Source: an uncultured Latescibacterota bacterium (lineage in GTDB: Bacteria; Latescibacterota; UBA2968; UBA8231). From it: 64,000 nt of DNA. A program made the translations under genes and the position numbers. Shown here in pieces: positions 8,746-17,675 of the stretch. Each line of letters opens with the position of its first letter. Position 1 is the stretch's first letter. The DNA lies in contig OY282352.1 of assembly GCA_958295495.1 (NCBI GenBank), positions 2,108,001-2,172,000 on the forward strand, written 5' to 3'. Under the pieces are notes generated by a model. It did no database searches. It was not told the DNA's origin and saw only the letters and a program-made list of their open reading frames with translations.

Positions 8746-9361
8746 CTACAACCTACCTCGTAAATGTCCGTAGGGCGTCCCTCCTATGTTGAACATCAGG
8801 TCTCGGCCCGTGCGAACTCCGACCTCGGCGAAGGCCCGTGCATTGGGTGTCTCAACGGCCTCGCCATCGACAAAGCGCATCAGGGTGGCGGCAAAGAACA
8901 GCCGGCCAAAATTTTGCTCGACCCCGAGGTCGATGATTTTGGAGCGGTACGTGGCTCGCTTGGGAAAGCCCTCGCCATAGACCTCGAACTCGCCGATAGT
9001 GCCCAAGAGCGAGCGGGCTTGATTGCCTTGGCCGCCGGATGTGCCGCTAACGGGGGTCAAGGCCGTCTCGTCGATGATCGTCAATGATGGAGAATTTGCG
9101 CGCCCAGCGGAAGAAAGAAACGCACGTATTGCTGGTCGAAACCAATGCGCACGTCAGGCGCAAAATTTTGCGTCGGCTCGGCGACGGTCCTTGCGAGGGG
9201 CAGCGGCCCCTTGACGGCGAAAATCTCGCTGTTTTCCTCTTGAATCGAAACTTGGAAGGCTGGCTGCTGCCGAGGTGCCAAGTCGGCACCTCGGCTTTGA
9301 GAACCGCCTGCGCCACGAGCACGAGACCGGCGGCAAGCCCTAAGCTGCGGGTGCTTAGCAC
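8746..9361 (-). pseudogene. Frameshifted remnant of a secreted protein
   Basis: Reading the minus strand from a GTG at 9361 (AGGAGA upstream) gives a signal peptide (LGLAAGLVLVAQAVLKAEV). The frame then shifts to a protein-like segment (PAFQVSIQEENSEIFAVKG ... FFLPLGAQILHH) and shifts again to a third (GEFEVYGEGFPKRATYRSK ... VGVRTGRD) that ends at 8746. Three consecutive protein-like pieces in three frames point to at least two frameshifts and probably a C-terminal truncation. The last piece resembles the stretch before a jelly-roll/discoidin-like domain in large secreted proteins, but I cannot name the family. Confidence 0.55.
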
Positions 9362-9371
9362 GTCCTGTCTC

Positions 9372-10112
9372 CTAGCGGAAATGAACGTCGGCCGCGTGGG
9401 CTGCACCCGGGCCGTGCTGCATCCTCATTAGCTGGCGCTGACGCGGGCTCAAGCCGTCCCACCACTCAGGCGGGAAGCCGTCGTGCGGGTCGAGCTGGAA
9501 GACCAGCATCTGCTTTCTGTAGTGGCCGAAGAGGGCGTGGCGGTTGTGGTCGCTGGTGTTGGCACCGCCGCCGTGCCAGCACTGGCCGTTAAAAACGATC
9601 ACCGAGCCGGCCGGGGCTGTCGGCTGGACCTCGTGCTGGACGGCAAATCCCTCCGGAGGCGCGGCGAGACCGCTCTTGTGCGAGCCGGGCACCACGCGGG
9701 TGCCGCCGCTCTCGGAGCTGAAGTCGTTGAGCATCCACACAGTATTCATCATCACCGGCGTATCCATGTTGAGCATATAGACGGGGATGTCGCTGTGCAG
9801 GTCTTGGAAGCCGTCGCCGGGGCGCACGATACGCGAGTTGAGGCTGCCCAAAATCAGCGAGGGCTCGAGAAAGTGCTCGAGGATCGGCAAGACGCGGGGG
9901 TGGTCGATGCACTGGTGGAAGATGCGATCCATGACCGGGAGGTTGGCCACGTGGCGGGCCGAGCCGCGGTGAGTGTGTTCGGTGCCGTGCTCTTGTTCGC
10001 AGCGGATCAGGGCTTGGCGCATGGCAGCGGCGGTGTCGGAATCAAGGACGCTTTCGAGCAGGGTGAAGCCGTAGATTTCGATTTCTTGGACGGCTTGTTC
10101 AAGTTCGTTCAT
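9372..10112 (-). CDS. Phytanoyl-CoA dioxygenase family protein
   Basis: This is a 246-residue protein whose ATG at 10112 follows AAAAGGAG. The metal motif is intact in LHSDIPVYMLNMD (H-S-D). The double-stranded beta-helix core shows GGTRVVPGSHKSG and a distal histidine in QCWHGGGANTS with a following arginine (NRHALFGHY). It is therefore a plausible Fe(II)/2-oxoglutarate hydroxylase. It lies 10 bp before the frameshifted secreted-protein remnant on the same strand and downstream of the TauE-like exporter. Confidence 0.87.
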   Translation of the reverse strand: MNELEQAVQEIEIYGFTLLESVLDSDTAAAMRQALIRCEQEHGTEHTHRGSARHVANLPVMDRIFHQCIDHPRVLPILEHFLEPSLILGSLNSRIVRPGDGFQDLHSDIPVYMLNMDTPVMMNTVWMLNDFSSESGGTRVVPGSHKSGLAAPPEGFAVQHEVQPTAPAGSVIVFNGQCWHGGGANTSDHNRHALFGHYRKQMLVFQLDPHDGFPPEWWDGLSPRQRQLMRMQHGPGAAHAADVHFR

Positions 10113-10200
10113 AGGGGTCTCCTTTTACGACCAGTTGCGGAGCGGCTTTACAAAATAAGCCCGCAAAGCCCCACCGGGCAACCGCCCCACCCTACGCCGC

Positions 10201-10911
10201 CTAGAGCGCCTCTACGATCATGCGCAGCGAGAGGAGCGTGATCACTATCCTGAAGATCTTGCGGAAGAGGCTTTCGGAAACCCGGTCGCGCAAGCGCGTC
10301 CCCCACCACGAGCCAAGTGCCGCCGCGCCAATCATCCCGGCGATGAGAGGCAAGTAGGGCGCGAACGCGAAACCGACAAAGCCGAAGACTAGGATTTTGC
10401 ACAGGTGGGTGACGGTCATTACCGTGCCGTGGGTAATGACCAAGCGGTCCTTGGGCAAACCCGCGCTGGCTAAGAAGGCACCGGTCAGGGGACCGGCAAC
10501 GCCGACGAAGAGGGAGAGAAAGGTCTGGAGGGCACCGAAAATGGCAAAGTGGCCGGGCAGGCGAAACGCGCGTTTGGGCACGGGAATCCAGATGACGAGG
10601 AGGATGAAGAGGCCCAGATACAGGGGCAGATCGTCAAAGCTAAAGCCACCGACCACCTGCGCCCCCACGACAGCACCGAGGACTGCGCCGCCTGAGAAGG
10701 GCCAGAAGATGCGCCATTCGACGTGGCGCAGGCCAAAGAATACGCGGCTGGCGTTGGAGGCTAGCTGCACGGCACCGTGGACGGGAATGATGGCCGCGGC
10801 GGGCAGAAAGCCCGGCATGACCGAGATCAGCGCAATACCGCCGCCCACCCCGATGATGGCGGTAAAGGTGGAGGTCAGGAAGGAGACGCCGATCAGGAAA
10901 AAGAGCTCCAT
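10201..10911 (-). CDS. TauE/SafE family sulfite/organosulfonate exporter-like membrane protein
   Basis: The 236-residue integral membrane protein has roughly seven to eight hydrophobic helices. Glycine-rich repeats at the start of each half are typical of the family: SFLTSTFTAIIGVGGGIALIS split by a short loop, and FVGVAGPLTGAFLASAGL. TauE/SafE proteins export sulfite, sulfoacetate or related anions. The ATG at 10911 directly abuts the stop of the D-cysteine desulfhydrase-like gene, so the two are co-transcribed. A sulfur-amine catabolic link (PLP enzyme releases sulfide, exporter removes sulfur oxyanion) is a reasonable inference. Confidence 0.85.
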   Translation of the reverse strand: MELFFLIGVSFLTSTFTAIIGVGGGIALISVMPGFLPAAAIIPVHGAVQLASNASRVFFGLRHVEWRIFWPFSGGAVLGAVVGAQVVGGFSFDDLPLYLGLFILLVIWIPVPKRAFRLPGHFAIFGALQTFLSLFVGVAGPLTGAFLASAGLPKDRLVITHGTVMTVTHLCKILVFGFVGFAFAPYLPLIAGMIGAAALGSWWGTRLRDRVSESLFRKIFRIVITLLSLRMIVEAL

Positions 10912-11937
10912 CTAGTCGGCGAGCACTTCCTCGGCATAGGCGAACAGGGCGGGATTGCCGCCGGTGTGCAGGAAGATCGCCTCGCCGTCAAGCCTGCCGT
11001 CGCGTACGTGGGCAACAAGGCCGGCGAGGGCCTTGCTGGTGTACACGGGATCGAGGAGAATGCCCTCCTTGCACGCCAAGGTGTGCAGGGCATCCAAACC
11101 AGCGGGAGTGGGGATGCCGTACCTCTGGCCGACGAAGGAATCGTCGTTGTCGAAGTCGGCGGCACTCATGGCAACGTTGAGGCCGAGGCGGCAGGCGGCT
11201 TGGGTGGCGATGGTGGCCATGTCCTCGTGGCGGTTCTCGACGTTGGCGATTGGGCAAAAGCCGCGCACTTGAATCGGCGACTCAATATAGGCTAGGCCCA
11301 AAGCTACGCCGGCTTGGGTGGTGTCGAGAGCACTGAGATAGAGGTAAGGCGGATTGATGCCTTGCTCTTGGCATTGGTGGGCAATCTCCACGCCCACTTC
11401 GGTGTATGCGATGGCGTCGAGGTCAATCGTATCTTCTCGGCGCGGCCAGTACACTCTTTTTCCGCGTGCGGAAAGCTCCTCGACCTTGGCTTGGAGAGCG
11501 TCTTGTTGGCTGTGCGGATCGCCTGTCTCTAGGACGGTAATCTGTGCGCCGAGCAGGTGCTGTAGCAGGTTGTTGCCTTGGGATTGGGTTCGGTCAATTG
11601 GGCGCACCGGCCGGAGGATCAGGTGGAGTTCCAAGCCTAGCTTGGCGCAGGCCGCGGCAAGTTGGCGGCAGTAGTTGGACTGCACGGCCGCGCCCGAGAC
11701 GATGGTATCGGCACCTTTGGCCAAGGCATCGGCCAAGGCAAACTCAAACATCCGCGTCTTGTTGCCGCCAAAGGCCAGCCCAGTCAGATCGTCGCGCTTG
11801 ATGTAGAGTGCAGGGCTGTTGAGGTGAGCGGTTAGGCGCGGCAGTGGCTCCAACGGGGTGGGGCGGATTGAGGCTAGCCGGACGCGGGGTAGCTTGGCGA
11901 TGGCTGCGGTGAGGGCGTTCGCTTTTGCGGCGTTCAT
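10912..11937 (-). CDS. D-cysteine desulfhydrase / ACC deaminase family PLP enzyme
   Basis: The ATG at 11937 follows AAGGAAA; the longer open frame would overlap the divergent cupin gene. The 341-residue protein is a fold-type II PLP enzyme. The PLP lysine sits in the hallmark ALYIKRDDLTGLAFGGNKTRMFEFALADA region (K in GGNKTR), followed by SGAAVQSNYCRQLAAAC for phosphate binding. The family includes D-cysteine desulfhydrase, L-cysteate sulfo-lyase and ACC deaminase. A cysteate sulfo-lyase would release sulfite, which fits the abutting TauE exporter. The assignment between these is inference. Confidence 0.85.
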   Translation of the reverse strand: MNAAKANALTAAIAKLPRVRLASIRPTPLEPLPRLTAHLNSPALYIKRDDLTGLAFGGNKTRMFEFALADALAKGADTIVSGAAVQSNYCRQLAAACAKLGLELHLILRPVRPIDRTQSQGNNLLQHLLGAQITVLETGDPHSQQDALQAKVEELSARGKRVYWPRREDTIDLDAIAYTEVGVEIAHQCQEQGINPPYLYLSALDTTQAGVALGLAYIESPIQVRGFCPIANVENRHEDMATIATQAACRLGLNVAMSAADFDNDDSFVGQRYGIPTPAGLDALHTLACKEGILLDPVYTSKALAGLVAHVRDGRLDGEAIFLHTGGNPALFAYAEEVLAD

Positions 11938-12105
11938 AGAGGGTTTCCTTTGGTCAGCCTCGGGGTGGCCACTTGTTGCGGCGCGACCTCGGGTTGGGCT
12001 TCTGAGCAAATACGCGTCTATGTTGGGGGTTGGAATAAGGGGTGTCAAGGGTTTGTGAGGGGTAGTTGAGATGCGTAGTTTACGGCGCAGTAAGGGAGAG
12101 TAAGC

Positions 12106-12927
12106 ATGAAGCACATTCATATCAATGAGTTGGACCAAGAGGGCACCCCGGTCTTTTCCTTTTCAAAGGTGCAGCGACAGACGCCGTGGTCGGCATTCGA
12201 CTATTGGGCATTGGCCCCGGGGGAAATGCGCGCGGTGCCAAGTATGGGAATAGCTTGTGAACAAGGCTATGTGTTTATGGGCGGGCCGGTGGAGTTGACC
12301 GTGCGGCAGCAGCGGATAGAAAGCGGAGAAGGACCCGGGTTTATCGTCGAACCTACCGGGTGCGATCATATTCTGAAAAACTTGACCAATATATTTGTAC
12401 ACGTGCTGCGCGTACGCGTCGCGATGAGCATGGGTTTAGAGATACAGCAACGCCTAATCAACCGTTTTGGGGAAAAGCTTGGGGACGTCGAAACGGATGC
12501 GACGCAAGGTGTGCCCTTCCTCGCGGGGACCTTTGACGCACAAGCGCTAACGTGGCGCGACGCAATCCACGGCGGCTGTGGGCAGATCGCCACCCGACAC
12601 ATGCTCTCGCCCAATGACTTCTACAGCGACTGGACCTTTCTCGACCATGCGATCCTAGACGCAGGGGGGTCGTTGGGGTATCACTATCACGACTTTCTCG
12701 AAGAGAGCTTTGTGGTGCTGAAAGGACAGGGGCTGATGACGATTGCCGACGAGACCTTTGCGGTGAGGGGCGGGTCGGTGACTTGGCAGGGCATTGGGCA
12801 GGGGCACGGCATGTACAATCCCGGGCCGGAAAAGCTGGAGTTTGTGCGCATCGCCGTGAAGCAAGCAGACGAGGAATACACTACCATCGACTTGCACGAC
12901 GATTTGTCGGCGCGCAGGCCGACTTGA
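12106..12927 (+). CDS. Bicupin protein
   Basis: This is a 273-residue protein with two cupin-like halves. The N-terminal half (residues 30-105) lacks the metal histidines. The C-terminal half (about 170-265) has the classic GYHYHDFLEESFVVLKGQG motif 1 and a later GQGHGMYNPG motif 2, giving H/H/E/H metal ligands. Cupins of this type bind small ligands or act as isomerases or dioxygenases. The ATG follows GGGAGAG. It is divergent from the PLP-enzyme gene, with starts 168 bp apart on opposite strands, and heads a plus-strand run with DUF3500, GH13-like and TIM-barrel genes. Confidence 0.8.
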   Translation: MKHIHINELDQEGTPVFSFSKVQRQTPWSAFDYWALAPGEMRAVPSMGIACEQGYVFMGGPVELTVRQQRIESGEGPGFIVEPTGCDHILKNLTNIFVHVLRVRVAMSMGLEIQQRLINRFGEKLGDVETDATQGVPFLAGTFDAQALTWRDAIHGGCGQIATRHMLSPNDFYSDWTFLDHAILDAGGSLGYHYHDFLEESFVVLKGQGLMTIADETFAVRGGSVTWQGIGQGHGMYNPGPEKLEFVRIAVKQADEEYTTIDLHDDLSARRPT

Positions 12928-12939
12928 GAAAGGAAGATC

Positions 12940-13917
12940 ATGAACCAAGCCGATACAGTACAGCGCATGGCCGAGGCCGCTGGCAACTTCCTCGCGTCCT
13001 TAGATGCGGCCGGACGGCAGAAAGCGGTGATCGACTTTGCCGACAGCACGGAGCGCAAAAACTGGCACTACGTGCCGCGGGAGCGCGCTGGATTGCCGCT
13101 AAAGGAAATGGACGCGCGACAGCGGGAGTTAGCGCACGCGCTGGTAGCGACCGGAGTCAGCGCGTCGGGGTACGAAAAAGTCTCGACGATCATTTCGCTG
13201 GAGCCGATACTGGCCGAGCTAGAAGGAGCGGGGCGGCGCTTCCAGCGCGATCCCGAGCTGTACTACGTGAGCATTTTCGGCGCGATAGGTGGAGACGCAC
13301 CTTGGGGCTGGCGCTTTGAGGGCCATCACGTCTCGCTCAACCATACGGTAGTACAAGGTCGGATGCTGGGATCAACGCCGCTGTTTTTTGGCTCAAACCC
13401 CGCCGAAGTGCGTCACGGCGAGCAAGCTGGGTTGCGGGCTTTGCGAGAAGAAGAGGATCTAGGGCGGCAGCTTTTGCACGAGTTGGACGGCGAGCAGAAA
13501 GCAATGGCCATCGTCAGTACCGAAGCTCCAGGGGACATCCTCACGACCAATGTGCCCCATGTGCGCGGCGAGGTTGCGCCGGAGGGTTTGGGCAGCGCGG
13601 ATATGAGCGCAGCGCAGCGCCAGATCTTGGACGCCTTGGTCGAAGTATACGTACGGCGCCAGCCCGAAGCGGTGGCCGAAGCCGAATGGGCGCGACTCGG
13701 AGCAGCATGTTTACAGGCGGCGCACTTTGCTTGGGCCGGCGCGGAGGAACGCGGGGGACCGCACTACTACCGGGTCCAAGGGCCGAGTTTCCTAGCCGAG
13801 TACGACAACACCCAAAACGACGCCAATCACATCCACGCGGTTTGGCGCGACCTGCACGACGATTTCGGCGAGGATATGCTCAGGCGACACTATCGGCAGA
13901 ACCATAGACAATTGTAG
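12940..13917 (+). CDS. DUF3500 domain-containing protein
   Basis: This is a 325-residue protein beginning 12 bp after the cupin stop. It matches the DUF3500 pattern: NWHYVPRERAGLPLKEM, LYYVSIFGAIGG, WGWRFEGHHVSLNHT, TPLFFGSNPAEV and a C-terminal GPHYYRVQGPSFLAEYDN followed by NHIHAVWRDLHDDFG. The conserved His/Glu/Asp-rich stretches suggest a metal-dependent enzyme, but the biochemical function of the family is not established. In this window it sits between a cupin and a glycosidase-like gene. Confidence 0.85.
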   Translation: MNQADTVQRMAEAAGNFLASLDAAGRQKAVIDFADSTERKNWHYVPRERAGLPLKEMDARQRELAHALVATGVSASGYEKVSTIISLEPILAELEGAGRRFQRDPELYYVSIFGAIGGDAPWGWRFEGHHVSLNHTVVQGRMLGSTPLFFGSNPAEVRHGEQAGLRALREEEDLGRQLLHELDGEQKAMAIVSTEAPGDILTTNVPHVRGEVAPEGLGSADMSAAQRQILDALVEVYVRRQPEAVAEAEWARLGAACLQAAHFAWAGAEERGGPHYYRVQGPSFLAEYDNTQNDANHIHAVWRDLHDDFGEDMLRRHYRQNHRQL

Positions 13918-13953
13918 GAATTGCGAATTGAGCAATGGACCAATTCCCAATTC
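13918..13953. other. 13-bp-arm hairpin between DUF3500 and GH13-like genes
   Basis: GAATTGCGAATTG (13918-13930) and CAATTCCCAATTC (13941-13953) are inverted copies with one mismatch and a 10-nt loop. The structure begins immediately after the DUF3500 stop and ends just before the ribosome site of the next gene. A related AATTCCCAATTCCC motif appears at 16144-16160. It may lower read-through or protect the upstream mRNA. No T-run follows. Confidence 0.5.
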
Positions 13954-13969
13954 TCTTGGAGAGCATTCT

Positions 13970-16075
13970 TTGACCGTTACGGCTGTCTTAGGTTCACGCG
14001 CTGCGTTCTACGAACAATTGCACTGCCGCTACCAGCGCCGCGAGTTCGACAACTGGCAGGTCTGGGGCGGCAACCTGACCATTGAAATCGACGGTCGGGT
14101 TTGCGAGCCCCCCCTCGCTAGGGCCTACATCGAACCCGGCAAAACAGCGGCCCGAGCCCAGGTGCGCTGCGAGCTCTTCGTCGCGGCTGTGGACCCGTAC
14201 CAAGTCCAGCCAAGGGACGTGGATGCGCGGCTGTGGACCGATGCCAGCGGGACCAACGCGTACGTGGAGATGCGGCTGCTCGTCAATGAGGAAGGCACTC
14301 CCGTCCTCGCCGACAACAATCTCGTCTTTGAATCGGCAACTTTCGCGCTTGAGCGCACCGGCACCTTCAACTACGCGGTGGAGTTTTCCGCCGACAGCTA
14401 CGCCGAGGCCGGGCGCAAGGAGTGGATCAGCCTCAACGATTTGGCCGAAAACCGCGACGGGATCATCGTCGTCAGCCCGGAGTGGGTGCGCAAAGGACCA
14501 ACGATCGCCGAGGTGTGCGTGCGCAAGGTCGGCGCACGCATCGATGGGGGCCGCTTCCGCTCGGGCCGGCTCGCCGAACTGACGCGGCACTTAGATGCCA
14601 TTCCGGCCGATGTGATTTACATGCTGCCCTTTTTTCGTCTGGGCTTTGCGGACCTGCACACCGGCGAGGATGTGCGCAAGGGTGCCCTCGGCAGCGTCTA
14701 TGCGGTGCGGGACTTTTTCCAAGTTGATCCCGAGCTGATTTCGCCAGCCGAGGAAGCGAATTGGGGGACGCTGGTGGCGGAGGGTCTCGTGCATTCAGAG
14801 GAAATGGAAAGTCTCGGCGGGCTGTCGGCAGCCGACGCGGAAAGAGCACTCGGCCGCGAAAGGCTAACCCAGCTCCTCGGACGCGCCGAACTGCGCGCCC
14901 TCACCCGGCGGGCGCACACCCTCGGCAAGAAGGTCATCTTCGACTTGGTCCTGATGCAGAGCAGCCGCGACTGTCCGTTGATCGCCGAACATCCCGAATG
15001 GTATTTGCGCGACGAACGCGGCGTACCGCAAATCCACCAGATCGCTTGGCTGGTCTATTCGGACGTGGCGCTCTTCGACCTGATCGACAACCAGCCGTTG
15101 CAGGAGTACCTGCTGGAGATCGCCCCGTATTGGATTGAGCAGTGCGGATTCGATGGAGTGCGGATCGACGCCAGCCAGACCATTGACCGGCCCTTCCTCA
15201 AAAAGCTCAAGAACCGCATTCAAGCCGCTGCGCCCGAGGCATTGGTGCTGGGCGAAACCCTGTGCCCGCTAACCGAAGCAGTAGATGTCCCGGCCGACGC
15301 GATCTACGCGCTCTTGGTTGACTTTCACCGCGACGTCGAGTACGCCCAGCCCCTCATCGATTTCCTAGAGGAAATGAATCGCACCTTCGCACCGGGCACC
15401 GTGGCGATGGCCTACTTTGAAAACCACGACAGCCCGCGCGCCACCCGCGCGTGGCGCGAGCGGTTCTGGGAACTTTTGCGCTGCGATGAACAGGCGCGGT
15501 CCTACTGGCAGAGCATCACCTGCCCAGAGCACTGCGCGCTGCTGATGGCACTGCTCAAGAACTTGCAGGCCGCCCTGATCAACTGCTCGGCCGGCTCGGC
15601 CTCTAAGTGCAATCTGACGCGAGGTTTGGAACTGGGCAGTGAGTGGGGCGAAGAAACGCGCACTGACTTTGAAAACGAGACCCTCCTGCATTTCGACTGG
15701 GCCGAGCGCGAGCCGCACGCCAGCCTGGCGGGGGCCTACAGGCGTCTCTTCGCGCTGCAAAAGGAGTGGCCGGAATTTTGCGACGGGGAAATTTACTTCC
15801 ACCGCAACGAATTCGCGGGCGGCGACCCAGACGACCGCATTCTGGCGTACGTGCGCTATACTGAGCGGAGCGCGCTTTTGGTGGCGCATAACTTCGATCC
15901 GCGCACCGTGCGGCGGGCGTCCTACCGCTTCGATTACCTGCCGCAGCCGCCCACATCGCGCCAAAAGTGCTTCGACACGTACGAAGCCCTTGCGATTGAG
16001 GCTATACCCGCCCGCGAGGAGGGGGCAACCGTCTGCCTGATGCCATTGCAGACGCAGGTGTGGCGACTTTACTGA
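13970..16075 (+). CDS. GH13-like alpha-amylase-family protein
   Basis: A TTG at 13970 (TTGACCGTT) is chosen because TTGGAGAG precedes it; an in-frame TTG at 13928 lies inside a hairpin. The 701-residue protein has an N-terminal beta-rich region to about residue 150, then a TIM barrel. GH13 landmarks are present: VIYMLPFFRLGF (region I-like), GFDGVRIDASQT with the nucleophile aspartate, VLGETLCP with the acid/base glutamate and YFENHDSPRA with the third carboxylate. A C-terminal beta domain follows. It may be an alpha-glucan-acting hydrolase or transglycosylase; specificity is not readable. It belongs to the cupin-DUF3500 run. Confidence 0.75.
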   Translation: MTVTAVLGSRAAFYEQLHCRYQRREFDNWQVWGGNLTIEIDGRVCEPPLARAYIEPGKTAARAQVRCELFVAAVDPYQVQPRDVDARLWTDASGTNAYVEMRLLVNEEGTPVLADNNLVFESATFALERTGTFNYAVEFSADSYAEAGRKEWISLNDLAENRDGIIVVSPEWVRKGPTIAEVCVRKVGARIDGGRFRSGRLAELTRHLDAIPADVIYMLPFFRLGFADLHTGEDVRKGALGSVYAVRDFFQVDPELISPAEEANWGTLVAEGLVHSEEMESLGGLSAADAERALGRERLTQLLGRAELRALTRRAHTLGKKVIFDLVLMQSSRDCPLIAEHPEWYLRDERGVPQIHQIAWLVYSDVALFDLIDNQPLQEYLLEIAPYWIEQCGFDGVRIDASQTIDRPFLKKLKNRIQAAAPEALVLGETLCPLTEAVDVPADAIYALLVDFHRDVEYAQPLIDFLEEMNRTFAPGTVAMAYFENHDSPRATRAWRERFWELLRCDEQARSYWQSITCPEHCALLMALLKNLQAALINCSAGSASKCNLTRGLELGSEWGEETRTDFENETLLHFDWAEREPHASLAGAYRRLFALQKEWPEFCDGEIYFHRNEFAGGDPDDRILAYVRYTERSALLVAHNFDPRTVRRASYRFDYLPQPPTSRQKCFDTYEALAIEAIPAREEGATVCLMPLQTQVWRLY

Positions 16076-16124
16076 AAGTGCTTGACCCGGAGCAACTCAC
16101 TAACGAAAGGCTGCGCAACATCAG

Positions 16125-16145
16125 TTAGGAACTGAAAACTCCTAA
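16125..16145. other. Small hairpin downstream of the GH13-like gene
   Basis: TTAGGA (16125-16130) and TCCTAA (16140-16145) form a 6-bp stem with a 9-nt loop in the 104-bp gap after the GH13-like gene. The adjoining AATTCCCAATTCCC repeats the half-arm of the hairpin at 13941-13953. The function is uncertain. Confidence 0.3.
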
Positions 16146-16179
16146 TTCCCAATTCCCAATCGACATAAGGAGCACGAGC

Positions 16180-16986
16180 ATGAAAAAAATCGGCGCGATT
16201 CACTACAACTGGCCCGGCTGCGACTTAGAAGGCTTCGCCCGGCGGGCCAGCGAAATCGGCTACCGGTACTGCGAGTTGCAAATCCGCGATATCTGGGATG
16301 GCGAGTCCAAGGACGGCGAGCAGACGGCCGCTGCCACGCGCGAGTTATTGGCCAAATACGGGATGCAAGCCTCAGCCGTAGCGGCTGGCAACGACTTCCT
16401 GCAAGCCGACCGCCGCGACTTGGACGCGCAGATTGAGCGCTACCGCTACGTCTGCCAGATCATTCCCATAACCGGCACGGACATCGTGCGCTCGGATGGG
16501 GGCTGGAACCGCAACGGCGACGTGCCAGAAGACCAGTGGGACGCCATGCTGCTCGAAGCCTTCAAGCGCTGCGCCGATTTTTTGGAGGAATACGATGTGC
16601 GGATCGCCCTCGACAATCACGGGCTTTCCACCAACGACGGCGACTGGCAGCTCAGCCTGATTGAGCGCGTTGGCTCGGACCGGCTCGGCGTCAATTTGGA
16701 TACGATGAACTACCGCTGGTTCGGGCACGGGTTAGACCAAATCGATCACTTCTACGAGATTTTGGCACCGTACGTTTTCCACACCCACCTAAAGGACGGA
16801 ACCGGCTCGCGGCAAAATTACAAGGGGGCAGCACTGGGCGAGGGCGAGATCCACCTCCGCCACGCGGTCAAGTGCCTCAAGGCGGCTGGCTACGACGGGG
16901 CTTGGATAGCTGAATACGAGGGGCCGGAGACCGACGGGCAGGTGGGATACGAAAAGTGCTACAAGTGGTTGGTGGAGAACATCTGA
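16180..16986 (+). CDS. Sugar-phosphate isomerase/epimerase family TIM-barrel protein
   Basis: The 268-residue protein belongs to the xylose-isomerase-like TIM barrel (AP-endonuclease 2) family. Its ATG follows ATAAGGAG. Expected metal-binding positions are seen in VRIALDNHGLST, LGVNLDTMNYRWFG and YVFHTHLKDGTGS, with the terminal glutamate in AWIAEYEGPE. Related enzymes isomerise or epimerise ketoses and inosose. It is the last gene of the plus-strand run that starts with the bicupin, and catalysis on the sugar released or oxidised by the other products is a reasonable inference. Confidence 0.85.
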   Translation: MKKIGAIHYNWPGCDLEGFARRASEIGYRYCELQIRDIWDGESKDGEQTAAATRELLAKYGMQASAVAAGNDFLQADRRDLDAQIERYRYVCQIIPITGTDIVRSDGGWNRNGDVPEDQWDAMLLEAFKRCADFLEEYDVRIALDNHGLSTNDGDWQLSLIERVGSDRLGVNLDTMNYRWFGHGLDQIDHFYEILAPYVFHTHLKDGTGSRQNYKGAALGEGEIHLRHAVKCLKAAGYDGAWIAEYEGPETDGQVGYEKCYKWLVENI

Positions 16987-17075
16987 ACCAACCAAGCCCT
17001 CTCAATTTACGGAGCGATTGGTTGGCACTGGTCCTGCGGTTCGTTTCCGGCGAGCGGCGGTGTTTGGGGGTGTGG

Positions 17076-17402
17076 TCAGAGCTTGATGACGGCGATGAGG
17101 ATGCCGGTGATGGCGACCAAGGTGGTCATCGTCCATCTGAAATGGGCATCCATGCGCTTATTGGTCTCGTCGATGCGGTGGTGAACCGCTTGGATCTGCT
17201 CGCCCAATGAGCGGTTGGTCTCGTCAATGCGGTGATGCACCGCTTGGATCTGCTCGCCCAATGAGCGGTTGGTCTCGTCAATGCGGTGGTGAACCGTTCC
17301 TATCTGGTTACGCAGATCTTGGATGTCTTCGCGCAGATAGCTGATGCCCCAGTGCAGCTCTTCGGGGGCGGGACGAGGTTGGGGGCTGGAACTCTCGGTC
17401 AT
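17076..17402 (-). CDS. Small coiled-coil protein with C-terminal membrane helix
   Basis: The ATG at 17402 follows CAAGGAG; a longer frame upstream is not used. The 108-residue product has a polar N-terminus, then repeated 18-residue heptad-like units (IQAVHHRIDETNRSLGEQ), and ends with a transmembrane helix (WTMTTLVAITGILIAVIKL). The repeats indicate a parallel coiled coil held at the membrane. It resembles short hypothetical proteins often annotated as DUF1640-like or hemolysin XhlA-like, but I cannot assign it. The gene is isolated: 89 bp from the upstream isomerase and 273 bp from hrpA, and that latter gap shows no other gene. Confidence 0.7.
   Translation of the reverse strand: MTESSSPQPRPAPEELHWGISYLREDIQDLRNQIGTVHHRIDETNRSLGEQIQAVHHRIDETNRSLGEQIQAVHHRIDETNKRMDAHFRWTMTTLVAITGILIAVIKL
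17161..17300 (-). repeat. 54-bp tandem repeat inside the coiled-coil gene
   Basis: Units start at 17161, 17215 and 17269 (each beginning TTGGTCTCGTC on the plus strand). The first two are 54 bp and nearly identical and the third is partial. Each encodes 18 residues of the coiled coil, so copy-number change keeps the frame and would only alter stalk length. Confidence 0.85.
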
Positions 17403-17675
17403 GGTGGACTCCTTGAGAGCGGCAAGGCTCAAGGCTAGGGAGTAATATGGTTGCTCAAGGGTAGGAAAGCAACCTACATGCCAGCGCCGATCTCTGAGTA
17501 AAGGCGATGCTCTGCTAGCTCTATCTGTGTGCGCCCGCACACGCGGATGGATTCGTTTCGATACACTGAGATGAACGAGGAGTGTGGGGATTGGCGGCGT
17601 CGGCGCGGGTGCGATAGGCGGGCTAGAGCGAATGGGGGCGGAGCGGCGTCAACCTCGACACCACGCACTACGGCG

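Noticed and set aside
17161-17300. Short regularly spaced repeats as a CRISPR array
   Set aside because: Units are contiguous with no unique spacers and encode the coiled coil of a protein.
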